DNA from: an uncultured Lachnospiraceae bacterium
Lineage (GTDB): Bacteria > Bacillota > Clostridia > Lachnospirales > Lachnospiraceae
Direction of reading: 5' to 3'
Length of the DNA stretch: 64,000 bases
NCBI GenBank assembly: GCA_910583895.1
Contig: CAJTYJ010000001.1
Location: 1 to 64,000, forward strand
Part shown: piece after piece, positions 25,708 through 33,188 of the stretch
How the letters are laid out: each line of letters starts with the position of its first letter
Position numbering within the stretch: position 1 is the stretch's first letter
Notes under the pieces: generated by a model
Databases searched by the model: none
Told to the model about the DNA's origin: nothing
Seen by the model: only the letters and a program-made list of their open reading frames with translations
Translations under genes and position numbers: made by a program

Positions 25708-26444
25708 AATACGAAGAACAGAGTATCGAAGGCCGCCATGCGGTGCTGGAGGCTTTTCGGTCCGGAAAGACAATCGATAAATTATATGTACTGAAGGGGT
25801 GCCAGGACGGTCCGGTGAACAGCATCCTGCGGGAGGCCAGGAAGCAGGATGTCATCATCAGTTTTGTCACAAAAGAGCGGCTGGATCAGATGTCCGAGAC
25901 AAAAAAGCATCAGGGTGTCATCGCCCACGGAGCTGTCTACGCCTACGGGACTGTGGAAGAGATGCTGAAGCTGGCAAGAGAAAAAGGGGAGAGTCCGTTC
26001 CTGATCCTTCTGGACAACATTGAGGATCCCCACAATCTGGGCGCCATCATCCGCACGGCCAATCTGGCCGGGGCCCATGGAGTGATCATTCCCAAAAGAC
26101 GGGCAGCCGGGCTGACTGCCACCGTGGCCAAGGCATCAGCCGGGGCGCTGAATTACACGCCGGTGGCCAAGGTGACCAATCTTGGAACGACGATTGAGGA
26201 GTTGAAAAAAGAAGGGCTCTGGTTCGTCTGTGCGGATATGGACGGACGTGTGATGTATGATGTGGATTTAAAAGGGCCGGTCGGCCTCGTGATCGGAAAC
26301 GAAGGCGAAGGTGTCAGCCGCCTGATCCGTGAAAAATGTGACTATGTTGCGTCGATCCCGGTGAAAGGGGAGATTGATTCTTTAAACGCATCGGTGGCTG
26401 CCGGGGTGCTGGCGTATGAGATTGTGAGACAGAGGATGAGTTGA
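25704..26444 (+). CDS. rlmB: 23S rRNA (guanosine-2'-O)-methyltransferase, RlmB/TrmH family
   Basis: 246 residues. A small N-terminal substrate-binding domain (~1-75; EGRHAVLEAFRSGKTIDKLYV) precedes the SpoU/SPOUT methyltransferase domain, with motif 1 NIEDPHNLGAIIRTANLAGA, motif 2 GLVIGNEGEGVS and motif 3 IPVKGEIDSLNASVA forming the trefoil-knot SAM site. It methylates the 2'-O of a guanosine in the 23S rRNA P-site region (G2251 in E. coli). Its start overlaps mrnC by four bases and has GGAGGA upstream. Confidence 0.93.
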   Translation: MKYEEQSIEGRHAVLEAFRSGKTIDKLYVLKGCQDGPVNSILREARKQDVIISFVTKERLDQMSETKKHQGVIAHGAVYAYGTVEEMLKLAREKGESPFLILLDNIEDPHNLGAIIRTANLAGAHGVIIPKRRAAGLTATVAKASAGALNYTPVAKVTNLGTTIEELKKEGLWFVCADMDGRVMYDVDLKGPVGLVIGNEGEGVSRLIREKCDYVASIPVKGEIDSLNASVAAGVLAYEIVRQRMS

Positions 26445-26445
26445 T

Positions 26446-27045
26446 TTGGACGGGAAAGGACAATATCCGGCACTGACAGACGAGGAACTGCTCCAGAGGC
26501 TGGCGGCAGGGGAAGAAGAGATAGTGGACTTTCTGCTGGACAAGTATAAGCCTCTGGTGAAAAAGCAGGCCCGCACGTTGTACTTGATCGGCGGAGAGAA
26601 TGACGATCTGATCCAGGAAGGGATGATCGGCCTGTTCAAGGCCATCCGAAGTTTTCGCTCAAGTGAGGAAGCTTCTTTTTATACCTTTGCCAAACTTTGT
26701 ATTGAAAGGCAGATGTATACAGCGGTACAGGCGTCCAGAAGAAAGAAGCATGCGCCTTTGAATGGTTATGTATCTCTGGATGAGAAACCGCAGGTGTACG
26801 AGGAACCGGATCCGGAATCGCTTATGATTGCCCGGGAGAATCTGGAGAGCCGGTACGCACAGATTCACAGTCGGCTGACGGATATGGAAAAAAAGGTGCT
26901 CAGACTTTATCTGGTGGGAAACACCTACGGGCAGATCGCGTCTGCCATCGGGAAAAATGAAAAAGCCGTCGACAACACGATTCAGCGGCTGAAAAAAAAG
27001 TTGGATAAAGATGAAAAAAGTGTTGACACCCAGGAAAGGCTATGA
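26446..27045 (+). CDS. sigH: Sigma-70 family factor, SigH-like
   Basis: 199 residues from a TTG start with AGAGGA nine bases upstream; no ATG alternative precedes the conserved region. Region 2 is clear (LLDKYKPLVKKQARTLYL, GGENDDLIQEGMIGLFKAIRSF, FYTFAKLCIERQMYTAVQASRRKKH), and region 4 is near the C-terminus (LTDMEKKVLRLYLVGNTYGQIASAIGKNEKAVDNTIQRLKKKL). The Firmicutes mrnC-rlmB-sigH gene order supports SigH, the transition-phase/competence and early sporulation factor. Its last codons contain the -35 box of the tRNA-Thr promoter. Confidence 0.88.
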   Translation: MDGKGQYPALTDEELLQRLAAGEEEIVDFLLDKYKPLVKKQARTLYLIGGENDDLIQEGMIGLFKAIRSFRSSEEASFYTFAKLCIERQMYTAVQASRRKKHAPLNGYVSLDEKPQVYEEPDPESLMIARENLESRYAQIHSRLTDMEKKVLRLYLVGNTYGQIASAIGKNEKAVDNTIQRLKKKLDKDEKSVDTQERL

Positions 27046-27051
27046 TATTAT
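27023..27051 (+). promoter_or_regulatory. tRNA-Thr promoter inside the sigH 3' end
   Basis: TTGACA (27023-27028), 17 bases and TATTAT (27046-27051). The -35 and spacer are sigH coding sequence; sigH stops at 27045. Confidence 0.75.
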
Positions 27052-27082
27052 AATCAAGTCGCGGGCAAGAGCGACAGGATCA

Positions 27083-27155
27083 GCTGCTGTGGCTCAGTCG
27101 GTAGAGCGTCGCATTGGTAGTGCGGAGGTCACGGGTCCGATTCCCGTCAGCAGCT
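27083..27155 (+). tRNA. tRNA-Thr (anticodon GGT)
   Basis: 73 bases, full cloverleaf: acceptor GCTGCTG/CAGCAGC with discriminator T, D arm GCTC/GAGC, anticodon stem TCGCA/TGCGG with loop TTGGTAG, variable AGGTC, T stem ACGGG/CCCGT with loop TCCGATT. Anticodon GGT reads ACC and ACT. CCA is not encoded. A long open frame from 27011 runs through the gene by chance. Confidence 0.95.
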
Positions 27156-27159
27156 TTTT

Positions 27160-27199
27160 GGACTCAAACACTTTTGATAAGTGGTTTGGGTCTTTTTTG
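27160..27199 (+). terminator. Terminator after tRNA-Thr
   Basis: Arms 27161-27171 and 27181-27192 pair with one bulge, followed by a run of six T. It lies between the tRNA and the flippase gene. Confidence 0.7.
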
Positions 27200-27229
27200 T
27201 TTTGCAGTGAGGAAGAAAAGGAAGAAAAG

Positions 27230-28669
27230 ATGAAAGCACATATAAAAAAAGGAATGCAGAAATTTCAGCAGATGTCCATACAGGTGAAAGCGTCCATGGC
27301 TTTTATGGCGGTGAACTTTATGCAAAAAGGGATTTCTTTTTTGACAGCCCCCATCTTTACCCGGCTTCTGACGACGGAGGAATATGGAAAGATTACCGTG
27401 TATTCTTCCTGGACCGAGGTGATCGGGATCTTTGCCATGTTCGGCCTGTGCAACAACGTCTTTTACAATGGAATTACGGAATTTAAAACAGACCGCAATA
27501 ACTTTACGTTTTCCATGCTTGCCCTGTCAAATGTGATTACGATGGCAGTTTTTGCAGGGGTGTGGATGGTCAACCGGTACTGGTTCCGCTTTATGAACAT
27601 TTCAGATACCCTGATCCTTTTTATGTTTTTGACATTTCTTTTGGAGCCTGCCTTTGAGTTTTGGAAGACCCGGCAGCGGTTTGACTTTAAGTATAAGCTT
27701 TTGTGCGTTTTTATGGTGCTGGTTATGATCAGCTCGCCGGTTTGTGCGGTTGCAGGTATTTTTTTGTTTCCGGGTACCAAGGTTGCAGCGCGGGTGATCG
27801 GGGCGCAGCTTATGACGCTTATGATCTGCACAGGCTGTTATGTATATACCATATGCCACGGAAACGGGAGGCCCAAGCTTAGGTACTGGAAATATGCATT
27901 TTTCTATAACCTGCCGTTGATTCCTTATTTTTTGTCCACCTATATTTTAAGCAGCAGCGACCGGCTGATGATCGCCCATTACTGCGGAGAGGACAAGGCA
28001 GGGATCTATGGGATTGCCTATACCATGTCGGCGGTGGTGAACATCATCTGGTCTTCTGTCAATGCCACCATGATTCCGACTATCTACAAGCGGTGTGAAG
28101 AGGGCAGGATGCATACTTTATCGGAATTTGTGAATCCGATTCTCATGGGGTATGGGGCAGTCTGTGTGATGATCATGCTGATGGCGCCGGAAGTGATTGC
28201 ATTTTTGGCACCTTCGAGCTATGGGGAAGGGATGTATGTGATCCCGGCGATTGTGGGTGGTGTGTTCTATATGTCCATGTTCAGCATCTTTTCCAATATT
28301 ATTTATTATCACAAAAAGCCGAAATTTGTCATGGGGGCAGGCGTGGCCGGTGCGGTGCTTAACTTTCTTCTGAATGTGGTCTTTATTCAGCTTGTGGGAT
28401 ATCTGGCGGCCGGCTACACCACACTGGCGGCATATCTGCTGGAAGTTGTGTGGGCCTATGCTGCCATGAAGAAGGTGACCAAAAGCGCTGTCTATGACAG
28501 AAAAAAACTGATCGCGATCGGTGTCGGCGTGCTGGCAACGGCCATTGTGACGCCGGTATTCTACCCCTATCTGGGCGTCAGGCTTCTTCTGCTGGCAGGT
28601 CTGCTCTGGATTTTGTGGAAAAATAAAAGACAGATGCTGGGACTGATCTGGAAAGGGAAAGAATCATGA
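27230..28669 (+). CDS. Polysaccharide flippase (MOP superfamily, Wzx-like)
   Basis: 479 residues from the ATG at 27230, preceded by GGAAG-rich Shine-Dalgarno sequence; the frame extends back to 27011 through the tRNA gene but that part is not coding. Roughly 12-14 hydrophobic helices span the protein. The N-terminal MAVNFMQKGISFLTAPIFTRLLTTEEYG block is typical of Wzx/polysaccharide-synthesis MOP flippases, and SSSDRLMIAHYCGEDKAGIYGIAY is the usual second landmark. Such proteins flip undecaprenyl-linked oligosaccharides across the membrane. The operon at 2456-12662 contains no flippase, so this one, 15 kb away, could serve it. Confidence 0.9.
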   Translation: MKAHIKKGMQKFQQMSIQVKASMAFMAVNFMQKGISFLTAPIFTRLLTTEEYGKITVYSSWTEVIGIFAMFGLCNNVFYNGITEFKTDRNNFTFSMLALSNVITMAVFAGVWMVNRYWFRFMNISDTLILFMFLTFLLEPAFEFWKTRQRFDFKYKLLCVFMVLVMISSPVCAVAGIFLFPGTKVAARVIGAQLMTLMICTGCYVYTICHGNGRPKLRYWKYAFFYNLPLIPYFLSTYILSSSDRLMIAHYCGEDKAGIYGIAYTMSAVVNIIWSSVNATMIPTIYKRCEEGRMHTLSEFVNPILMGYGAVCVMIMLMAPEVIAFLAPSSYGEGMYVIPAIVGGVFYMSMFSIFSNIIYYHKKPKFVMGAGVAGAVLNFLLNVVFIQLVGYLAAGYTTLAAYLLEVVWAYAAMKKVTKSAVYDRKKLIAIGVGVLATAIVTPVFYPYLGVRLLLLAGLLWILWKNKRQMLGLIWKGKES

Positions 28670-29850
28670 ATCGATGGATAAAGAAGAAATTTCTCTTTGC
28701 ATACAAATACACCGGGAAATGGATCTCCCGGGCGGTGAATGGAAAAAGGTCCGGGGCCAGGGGGCCATACAGGATTCTTTTGTACTGCAATGCATCCACA
28801 ATGGAAGAGCATCTTCTTAATTATATGGAGCAGCTTGAGGAAGAGAAGTATCATTTTTTTGTTTTTCTTGGTGACGGTTATCAGAAGAAGAGTAATCTGA
28901 AAAGCACTTTGTTTTCTGGGAAAAAGGCTGATCAGCTCCATTACCTCTGGCAAATGTTCTGCCGAAGATGGGATCTGATCGTAAGCGCGGATCTGGAGCA
29001 TCCCTTTTGGATGTTCCCCAATACCATACCGCTTCTGTATATCGGGCATGGAATCTCCAATGTAAGTTATGATCAGGGAAAGACCGTGTATGATTACGGT
29101 CCGGAATGCTATGACGACAAGGGGCAGTTTATATTTGATAAAATGCTGGAGCCAAACCGAAGGGTGGCAGAACTGCTGTACAAAAGCGACGAGAAGTTTC
29201 GGGAGGTGGTATGTCCTACCGGTTACCGGTTTGCCGGAAGGATCGGGAAGGAATCAGAAAAAAGCAGCTTTTATCGGCAGAAGCTGGGAATCAGCGATGA
29301 AAAGCCGGTGATCAGTTTCTTTGGCTCCTGGAATCGGGAGAGCCTCTTTCATGTGCTGGGAGAGAACCTGTTTCAGGTGTGTGATGCACTGAAGGGGACA
29401 TATACCTTTATCTTTTCGATTCATCCAAGAGAATACAAAACATATGATAAGGAAATAAATCCCATGGGGGAACAAGTGGAACGTCAGAGGGAAAAAGGGC
29501 ATATGGTCCGTTCTCCCGGTGAGGACTGGATCCCTTACATCATGGCCAGCGATGTGGTGGTTTCCGATTATTCCACCATGATGTCCCTGGCGATCCTGGC
29601 GGGAAAGAAAGTGATGCTCAGTGATTTTCCGGATGAGAAAATCGGAGTCTATTCTCTTGGGTATCAGGTGAAAAAGACCTTTCCGGTTCTGAAGGATGCA
29701 TCAGAACTGGAAGATGCATTAAAACAGGTATTGGAGCTTCCGGTCTTTGATCAGATGGTGGAACAGTTTCGCCAGGAACTGTATGTGTCTGTGGAAGACT
29801 ATCAGGAAAAGATCCGGGCTGTTACAAAAGAAATGACCGACAGAAGATAG
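28666..29850 (+). CDS. CDP-glycerol:glycerophosphotransferase-like protein
   Basis: 394 residues, ATGA-coupled to the flippase. There is a GT-B-like two-domain fold. In the C-terminal half, PVISFFGSWNRES, FIFSIHPREYKTY and ASDVVVSDYSTMMSLAILAGKKVMLSD correspond to the substrate and nucleotide blocks of the CDP-glycerol:poly(glycerophosphate) glycerophosphotransferase family (TagF/TagB relatives), where the HP and SDYS motifs are conserved. N-terminally it is basic, without a signal peptide, consistent with a peripheral membrane enzyme. It would add glycerol phosphate (or a related polyol phosphate) to a lipid-linked glycan. Sequence divergence makes the exact substrate uncertain. Confidence 0.7.
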   Translation: MNRWIKKKFLFAYKYTGKWISRAVNGKRSGARGPYRILLYCNASTMEEHLLNYMEQLEEEKYHFFVFLGDGYQKKSNLKSTLFSGKKADQLHYLWQMFCRRWDLIVSADLEHPFWMFPNTIPLLYIGHGISNVSYDQGKTVYDYGPECYDDKGQFIFDKMLEPNRRVAELLYKSDEKFREVVCPTGYRFAGRIGKESEKSSFYRQKLGISDEKPVISFFGSWNRESLFHVLGENLFQVCDALKGTYTFIFSIHPREYKTYDKEINPMGEQVERQREKGHMVRSPGEDWIPYIMASDVVVSDYSTMMSLAILAGKKVMLSDFPDEKIGVYSLGYQVKKTFPVLKDASELEDALKQVLELPVFDQMVEQFRQELYVSVEDYQEKIRAVTKEMTDRR

Positions 29851-29856
29851 AAATTC

Positions 29857-29886
29857 TTGCAAATTCAGAATTGAGTATGCTATGAT
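29857..29886 (+). promoter_or_regulatory. glnS promoter
   Basis: TTGCAA (29857-29862), 18 bases and TATGAT (29881-29886), 34 bases before the ATG. Confidence 0.6.
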
Positions 29887-29919
29887 AATAACACTTTCAG
29901 AAAGCGGAGGAGTACGGAG

Positions 29920-31584
29920 ATGGAAAATGAAGTGGTTTCCAAAAATTTTATAGAGATTGAGATTGACAAAGACCTTGCAGAGGGGGTCTATGATACGGTT
30001 CACACACGGTTTCCGCCGGAACCCAATGGGTATCTGCACATCGGACATGCCAAATCCATTCTTTTGAACTATGGTCTGGCAAAAAAATACAACGGAAAAT
30101 TCAACATGCGTTTTGACGACACAAACCCCACCAAGGAGCGGACGGAGTTTGTGGATGCCATCAAGCGGGACATCCAGTGGCTGGGAGCGGACTGGGAGGA
30201 CCGGCTGTTCTTTGCGTCGGACTACTTTGCGCAGATGTATGAGGCAGCGGTAAAGCTGATCAAAAAAGGGAAAGCTTATGTGTGTGATTTAAGTGCCGAG
30301 GAGATCCGCACCTATCGGGGAACCTTAAAAGAACCGGGGAAAAACAGTCCGTACAGAGACCGGAGCGTGGAGGAGAATCTGAAGCTGTTTGAAGAGATGA
30401 AAGACGGTGTATACCAGGATGGGGAGAAAGTGCTTCGGGCAAAGATTGATATGGCTTCTCCCAACATGAACATGCGGGACCCGGTGATCTATCGTGTGGC
30501 CCATATGAGTCATCACAATACGGGGGATGCCTGGTGTATCTATCCCATGTATGATTTTGCTCATCCGATTGAGGATGCAATCGAAGGAATTACCCATTCG
30601 ATCTGCACGCTGGAGTTTGAAGACCATCGTCCTTTGTATGATTGGGTGGTGAGAGAGCTGGAGTATCCCCATCCCCCAAGGCAGATCGAGTTTGCCAAGC
30701 TGTATCTGACCAACGTGGTGACCGGAAAGCGGTATATCAAAAAGCTGGTGGAAGACGGGACCGTGGACGGCTGGGATGACCCGCGGCTGGTCTCCATCGC
30801 AGCGCTTCGCCGCCGGGGTTTTACGCCGGAATCTATCCAGATGTTTGTCGAACTGTGCGGTGTGGCAAAGGGGCAGAGTTCTGTTGATTATGCCATGCTG
30901 GAGTACTGTATCCGGGAGGATCTGAAGATGAAGCGGTCCCGGATGATGGCGGTTCTGGATCCCATCAAACTGGTGATCGACAACTATCCCGAAGGACAGG
31001 TGGAGGAGCTGGATGCGGCCAACAACCTGGAAAATGAAGCCCTGGGCAGCAGGAAGATTCCTTTCTGCCGGGAACTGTATATCGAGCGGGATGATTTTAT
31101 GGAAGAGCCGCCGAAGAAGTATTTCCGCCTCTTCCCGGGCAACGAAGTCCGCCTGATGCACGCATATTTTGTAAAATGCGAGAGCTTTGTAAAAGATGAA
31201 AGCGGGAAAGTAGTGGAAGTACACTGCACTTATGATCCGAAGACAAAAGCAGGCAGCGGCTTTGCAGAGCGGAAGGTCAAAGGAACCATTCACTGGGTAC
31301 CGGCTCCCTGTGCGGTGGACGCAGAAGTCAGACTCTATGAGAACCTGATTGATGAGGAAAAAGGAGTGTACAACGACGACGGAACCATGAATGTCAATCC
31401 CAATTCCTTAAAAGTAGTGAAGGCGAAGTTAGAGCCGGCGCTGAAGGACGCAAAAGCTTATGACAGCTTCCAGTTTGTCCGCAACGGTTTCTTCTGTGTG
31501 GATGCAAAGGATTCGGAGGAAGAAGCGCTGGTGTTCAACCGGATCGTATCGCTGAAAAGTTCCTTTAAGCTGCCCAAAGGATGA
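29920..31584 (+). CDS. glnS: Glutaminyl-tRNA synthetase
   Basis: 554 residues. The class I GlnRS core shows FPPEPNGYLHIGHAKSI (HIGH), FDDTNPTKE, and WCIYPMYDFAHPIEDAIEGITHS, which distinguish GlnRS from bacterial GluRS. DGWDDPRLVSIAALRRRG follows. At the KMSKS position the sequence reads TNVVTGKRYIKKL instead of the common VMSKR, so the loop is divergent while keeping the Lys. The C-terminal part is the two-barrel anticodon domain (DPIKLVIDNYP, LFPGNEVRLMHAYF, GTIHWVPA). It charges tRNA-Gln directly. Many Firmicutes lack GlnRS and use the amidotransferase route, so presence here fits a Clostridia lineage with an acquired glnS. Confidence 0.97.
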   Translation: MENEVVSKNFIEIEIDKDLAEGVYDTVHTRFPPEPNGYLHIGHAKSILLNYGLAKKYNGKFNMRFDDTNPTKERTEFVDAIKRDIQWLGADWEDRLFFASDYFAQMYEAAVKLIKKGKAYVCDLSAEEIRTYRGTLKEPGKNSPYRDRSVEENLKLFEEMKDGVYQDGEKVLRAKIDMASPNMNMRDPVIYRVAHMSHHNTGDAWCIYPMYDFAHPIEDAIEGITHSICTLEFEDHRPLYDWVVRELEYPHPPRQIEFAKLYLTNVVTGKRYIKKLVEDGTVDGWDDPRLVSIAALRRRGFTPESIQMFVELCGVAKGQSSVDYAMLEYCIREDLKMKRSRMMAVLDPIKLVIDNYPEGQVEELDAANNLENEALGSRKIPFCRELYIERDDFMEEPPKKYFRLFPGNEVRLMHAYFVKCESFVKDESGKVVEVHCTYDPKTKAGSGFAERKVKGTIHWVPAPCAVDAEVRLYENLIDEEKGVYNDDGTMNVNPNSLKVVKAKLEPALKDAKAYDSFQFVRNGFFCVDAKDSEEEALVFNRIVSLKSSFKLPKG

Positions 31585-31603
31585 GAACAGGACAGTAAAA
31601 AAT

Positions 31604-31640
31604 ACAGGGGTGGATGCAGGACAAAGGCATCTGCCCCTGT
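31604..31640 (+). terminator. Probable terminator after glnS
   Basis: Arms 31604-31617 and 31627-31640 form a 14-bp stem with two G-U pairs. The tail TTGCGTT is poor in T, so termination may be partial. Confidence 0.5.
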
Positions 31641-31688
31641 TTGCGTTGCCCCATGTGTGCTGCCGGTCATGCAAAAGGAGGGATGAGG

Positions 31689-33143
31689 ATGTATGAGATT
31701 ATGCTGGATCTGGAAGGGAAAGGAAACAAAAATCTGTATGAACAGATTTATGAATTTATTAAGAAAGAAATTCAGAGCGGAAACCTGAAATGCAGGGAAC
31801 GGCTGCCTTCCACCAGGAAGCTGGCGGGACAGCTGTCCGTAAGCAGAAGTACAGCGCAGCTGGCCTATGAGCAGCTTTTATCGGAAGGATATATAGAATC
31901 GGTGCCCTGCAGAGGATACTTTGTCTGTGAGATGGAGGAGCTGTATCATCTGAAACCCGGAGGGACTGTACAGGAAAAGGAAGACAGATCTGCAAAAAAG
32001 AGCTGTCCGTATGATTTTACACCCAACGGGGTGGACCTTGCACATTTTCCATACGCAACCTGGCGGAAGCTGAGCCGGGAAGTGCTTCGGGATGATCCGC
32101 AGGAACTGTTTCACCTGGGGGATCCGAAAGGGGAATACGCCCTTCGCTCAGCGATCAGCACCTATCTGCATCAGGCCCGGGGGGTGAATGTGCAGCCCTC
32201 TCAGGTGATCATCGGTGCGGGGAATGACTATCTGCAGATGCTTTTGGCCCGGATGCTCGGGACCGGTCACCGGATAGCCATGGAGAGTCCCACCTACCGG
32301 CATGCATACGAGATCTTCCTTCGGCTTGGCTATGACTGCTGTACCGTATCCATGGACCACCAGGGAATGGATATACAGGAATTAGGGGCGTCCGGTGCGG
32401 ATATTGCTTATGTGATGCCTTCCCACCAGTATCCCACGGGGGTTGTCATGCCCATCAAAAGAAGGCAGGAGCTTTTGCAGTGGGCCTCTAAGGAGGAAGG
32501 CAGATATATCATCGAGGATGATTATGACAGTGAGTTCCGGTATGTGGGAAAGCCGATCCCTTCGCTGCAGAGCAGTGACACGAATCAGAAGGTGATTTAT
32601 ATCGGAACATTTTCCAAAGCCATAGCGCCTTCTATCCGGATCAGCTATCTGGTACTGCCCTGGCCGCTGCTTGTCCGGTATGAGCAGGTGGGAAAAAATT
32701 TCTCCTGTACCGTATCCAGAACGGATCAGAAAATGCTGCAGCTTTTTATGGAACGGGGCTGTTTTGAACGGCATCTGAATAAGATGCGGGCGCTGTACAG
32801 GAGCAGGCATGACCTTCTGCTGACGGAGGTCAGGCGGCTGGAAGGAGTCCGGGCAGTCAAAGGGGAGCGGTCCGGAGTCCATATTCTGCTGTATATGGAC
32901 CGAAAATGGCCGGAAGCAGAGTGGATTCGGCGTGCGGCAGAGCAGGGAGTACAGGTGTATCCGCTGTCGGAGTACTGTGTGGATCAAAGAGAGATGGAAC
33001 CTGCGGTGATTCTCGGATATGCGACTATGGAGACAGAGGACATCTCTCTGGCGGTGGAAAAACTGAGACAGGCCTGGGGACAGACAGAGAATGGAAATAA
33101 CTGCCGCAAATCTGAATTTGACAAAAACCAAAGGGATCTGTAA
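31689..33143 (+). CDS. MocR-family regulator: GntR HTH fused to aminotransferase domain
   Basis: 484 residues from the ATG at 31689, which sits six bases after AGGAGG; earlier ATGs at 31683 and 31614 are too close to, or upstream of, the ribosome site. Residues ~5-75 are a GntR winged helix-turn-helix (LYEQIYEFIKKEIQSGNL, LPSTRKLAGQLSVSRSTAQLAYEQL). Residues ~110-480 are a fold-type I aminotransferase domain, with the PLP Lys in YIGTFSKAIAPSIRISY and the IEDDYDSEFRY block. MocR proteins such as PdxR and GabR use the PLP domain to sense vitamin B6 or amino compounds. The target is unknown; it is close to both glnS and the large surface-protein gene. Confidence 0.9.
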   Translation: MYEIMLDLEGKGNKNLYEQIYEFIKKEIQSGNLKCRERLPSTRKLAGQLSVSRSTAQLAYEQLLSEGYIESVPCRGYFVCEMEELYHLKPGGTVQEKEDRSAKKSCPYDFTPNGVDLAHFPYATWRKLSREVLRDDPQELFHLGDPKGEYALRSAISTYLHQARGVNVQPSQVIIGAGNDYLQMLLARMLGTGHRIAMESPTYRHAYEIFLRLGYDCCTVSMDHQGMDIQELGASGADIAYVMPSHQYPTGVVMPIKRRQELLQWASKEEGRYIIEDDYDSEFRYVGKPIPSLQSSDTNQKVIYIGTFSKAIAPSIRISYLVLPWPLLVRYEQVGKNFSCTVSRTDQKMLQLFMERGCFERHLNKMRALYRSRHDLLLTEVRRLEGVRAVKGERSGVHILLYMDRKWPEAEWIRRAAEQGVQVYPLSEYCVDQREMEPAVILGYATMETEDISLAVEKLRQAWGQTENGNNCRKSEFDKNQRDL

Positions 33144-33146
33144 AAT
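33118..33146 (+). promoter_or_regulatory. Promoter of the large surface-protein gene
   Basis: TTGACA (33118-33123), exactly 17 bases, TAAAAT (33141-33146). The -35 and spacer lie in the last codons of the MocR gene. Confidence 0.7.
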
Positions 33147-33188
33147 AGTAGGAAGTACGATAGGATACGACGGAAAAGAGGGGCACGT

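Noticed and set aside
27011..27229. N-terminal extension of the flippase frame
   Set aside because: It runs through the tRNA-Thr gene and its terminator; the ATG at 27230 has a ribosome site and gives the normal flippase N-terminus.
30325..31293. 322-residue open frame antisense to glnS
   Set aside because: Shadow of glnS; no start signals and low-complexity composition.
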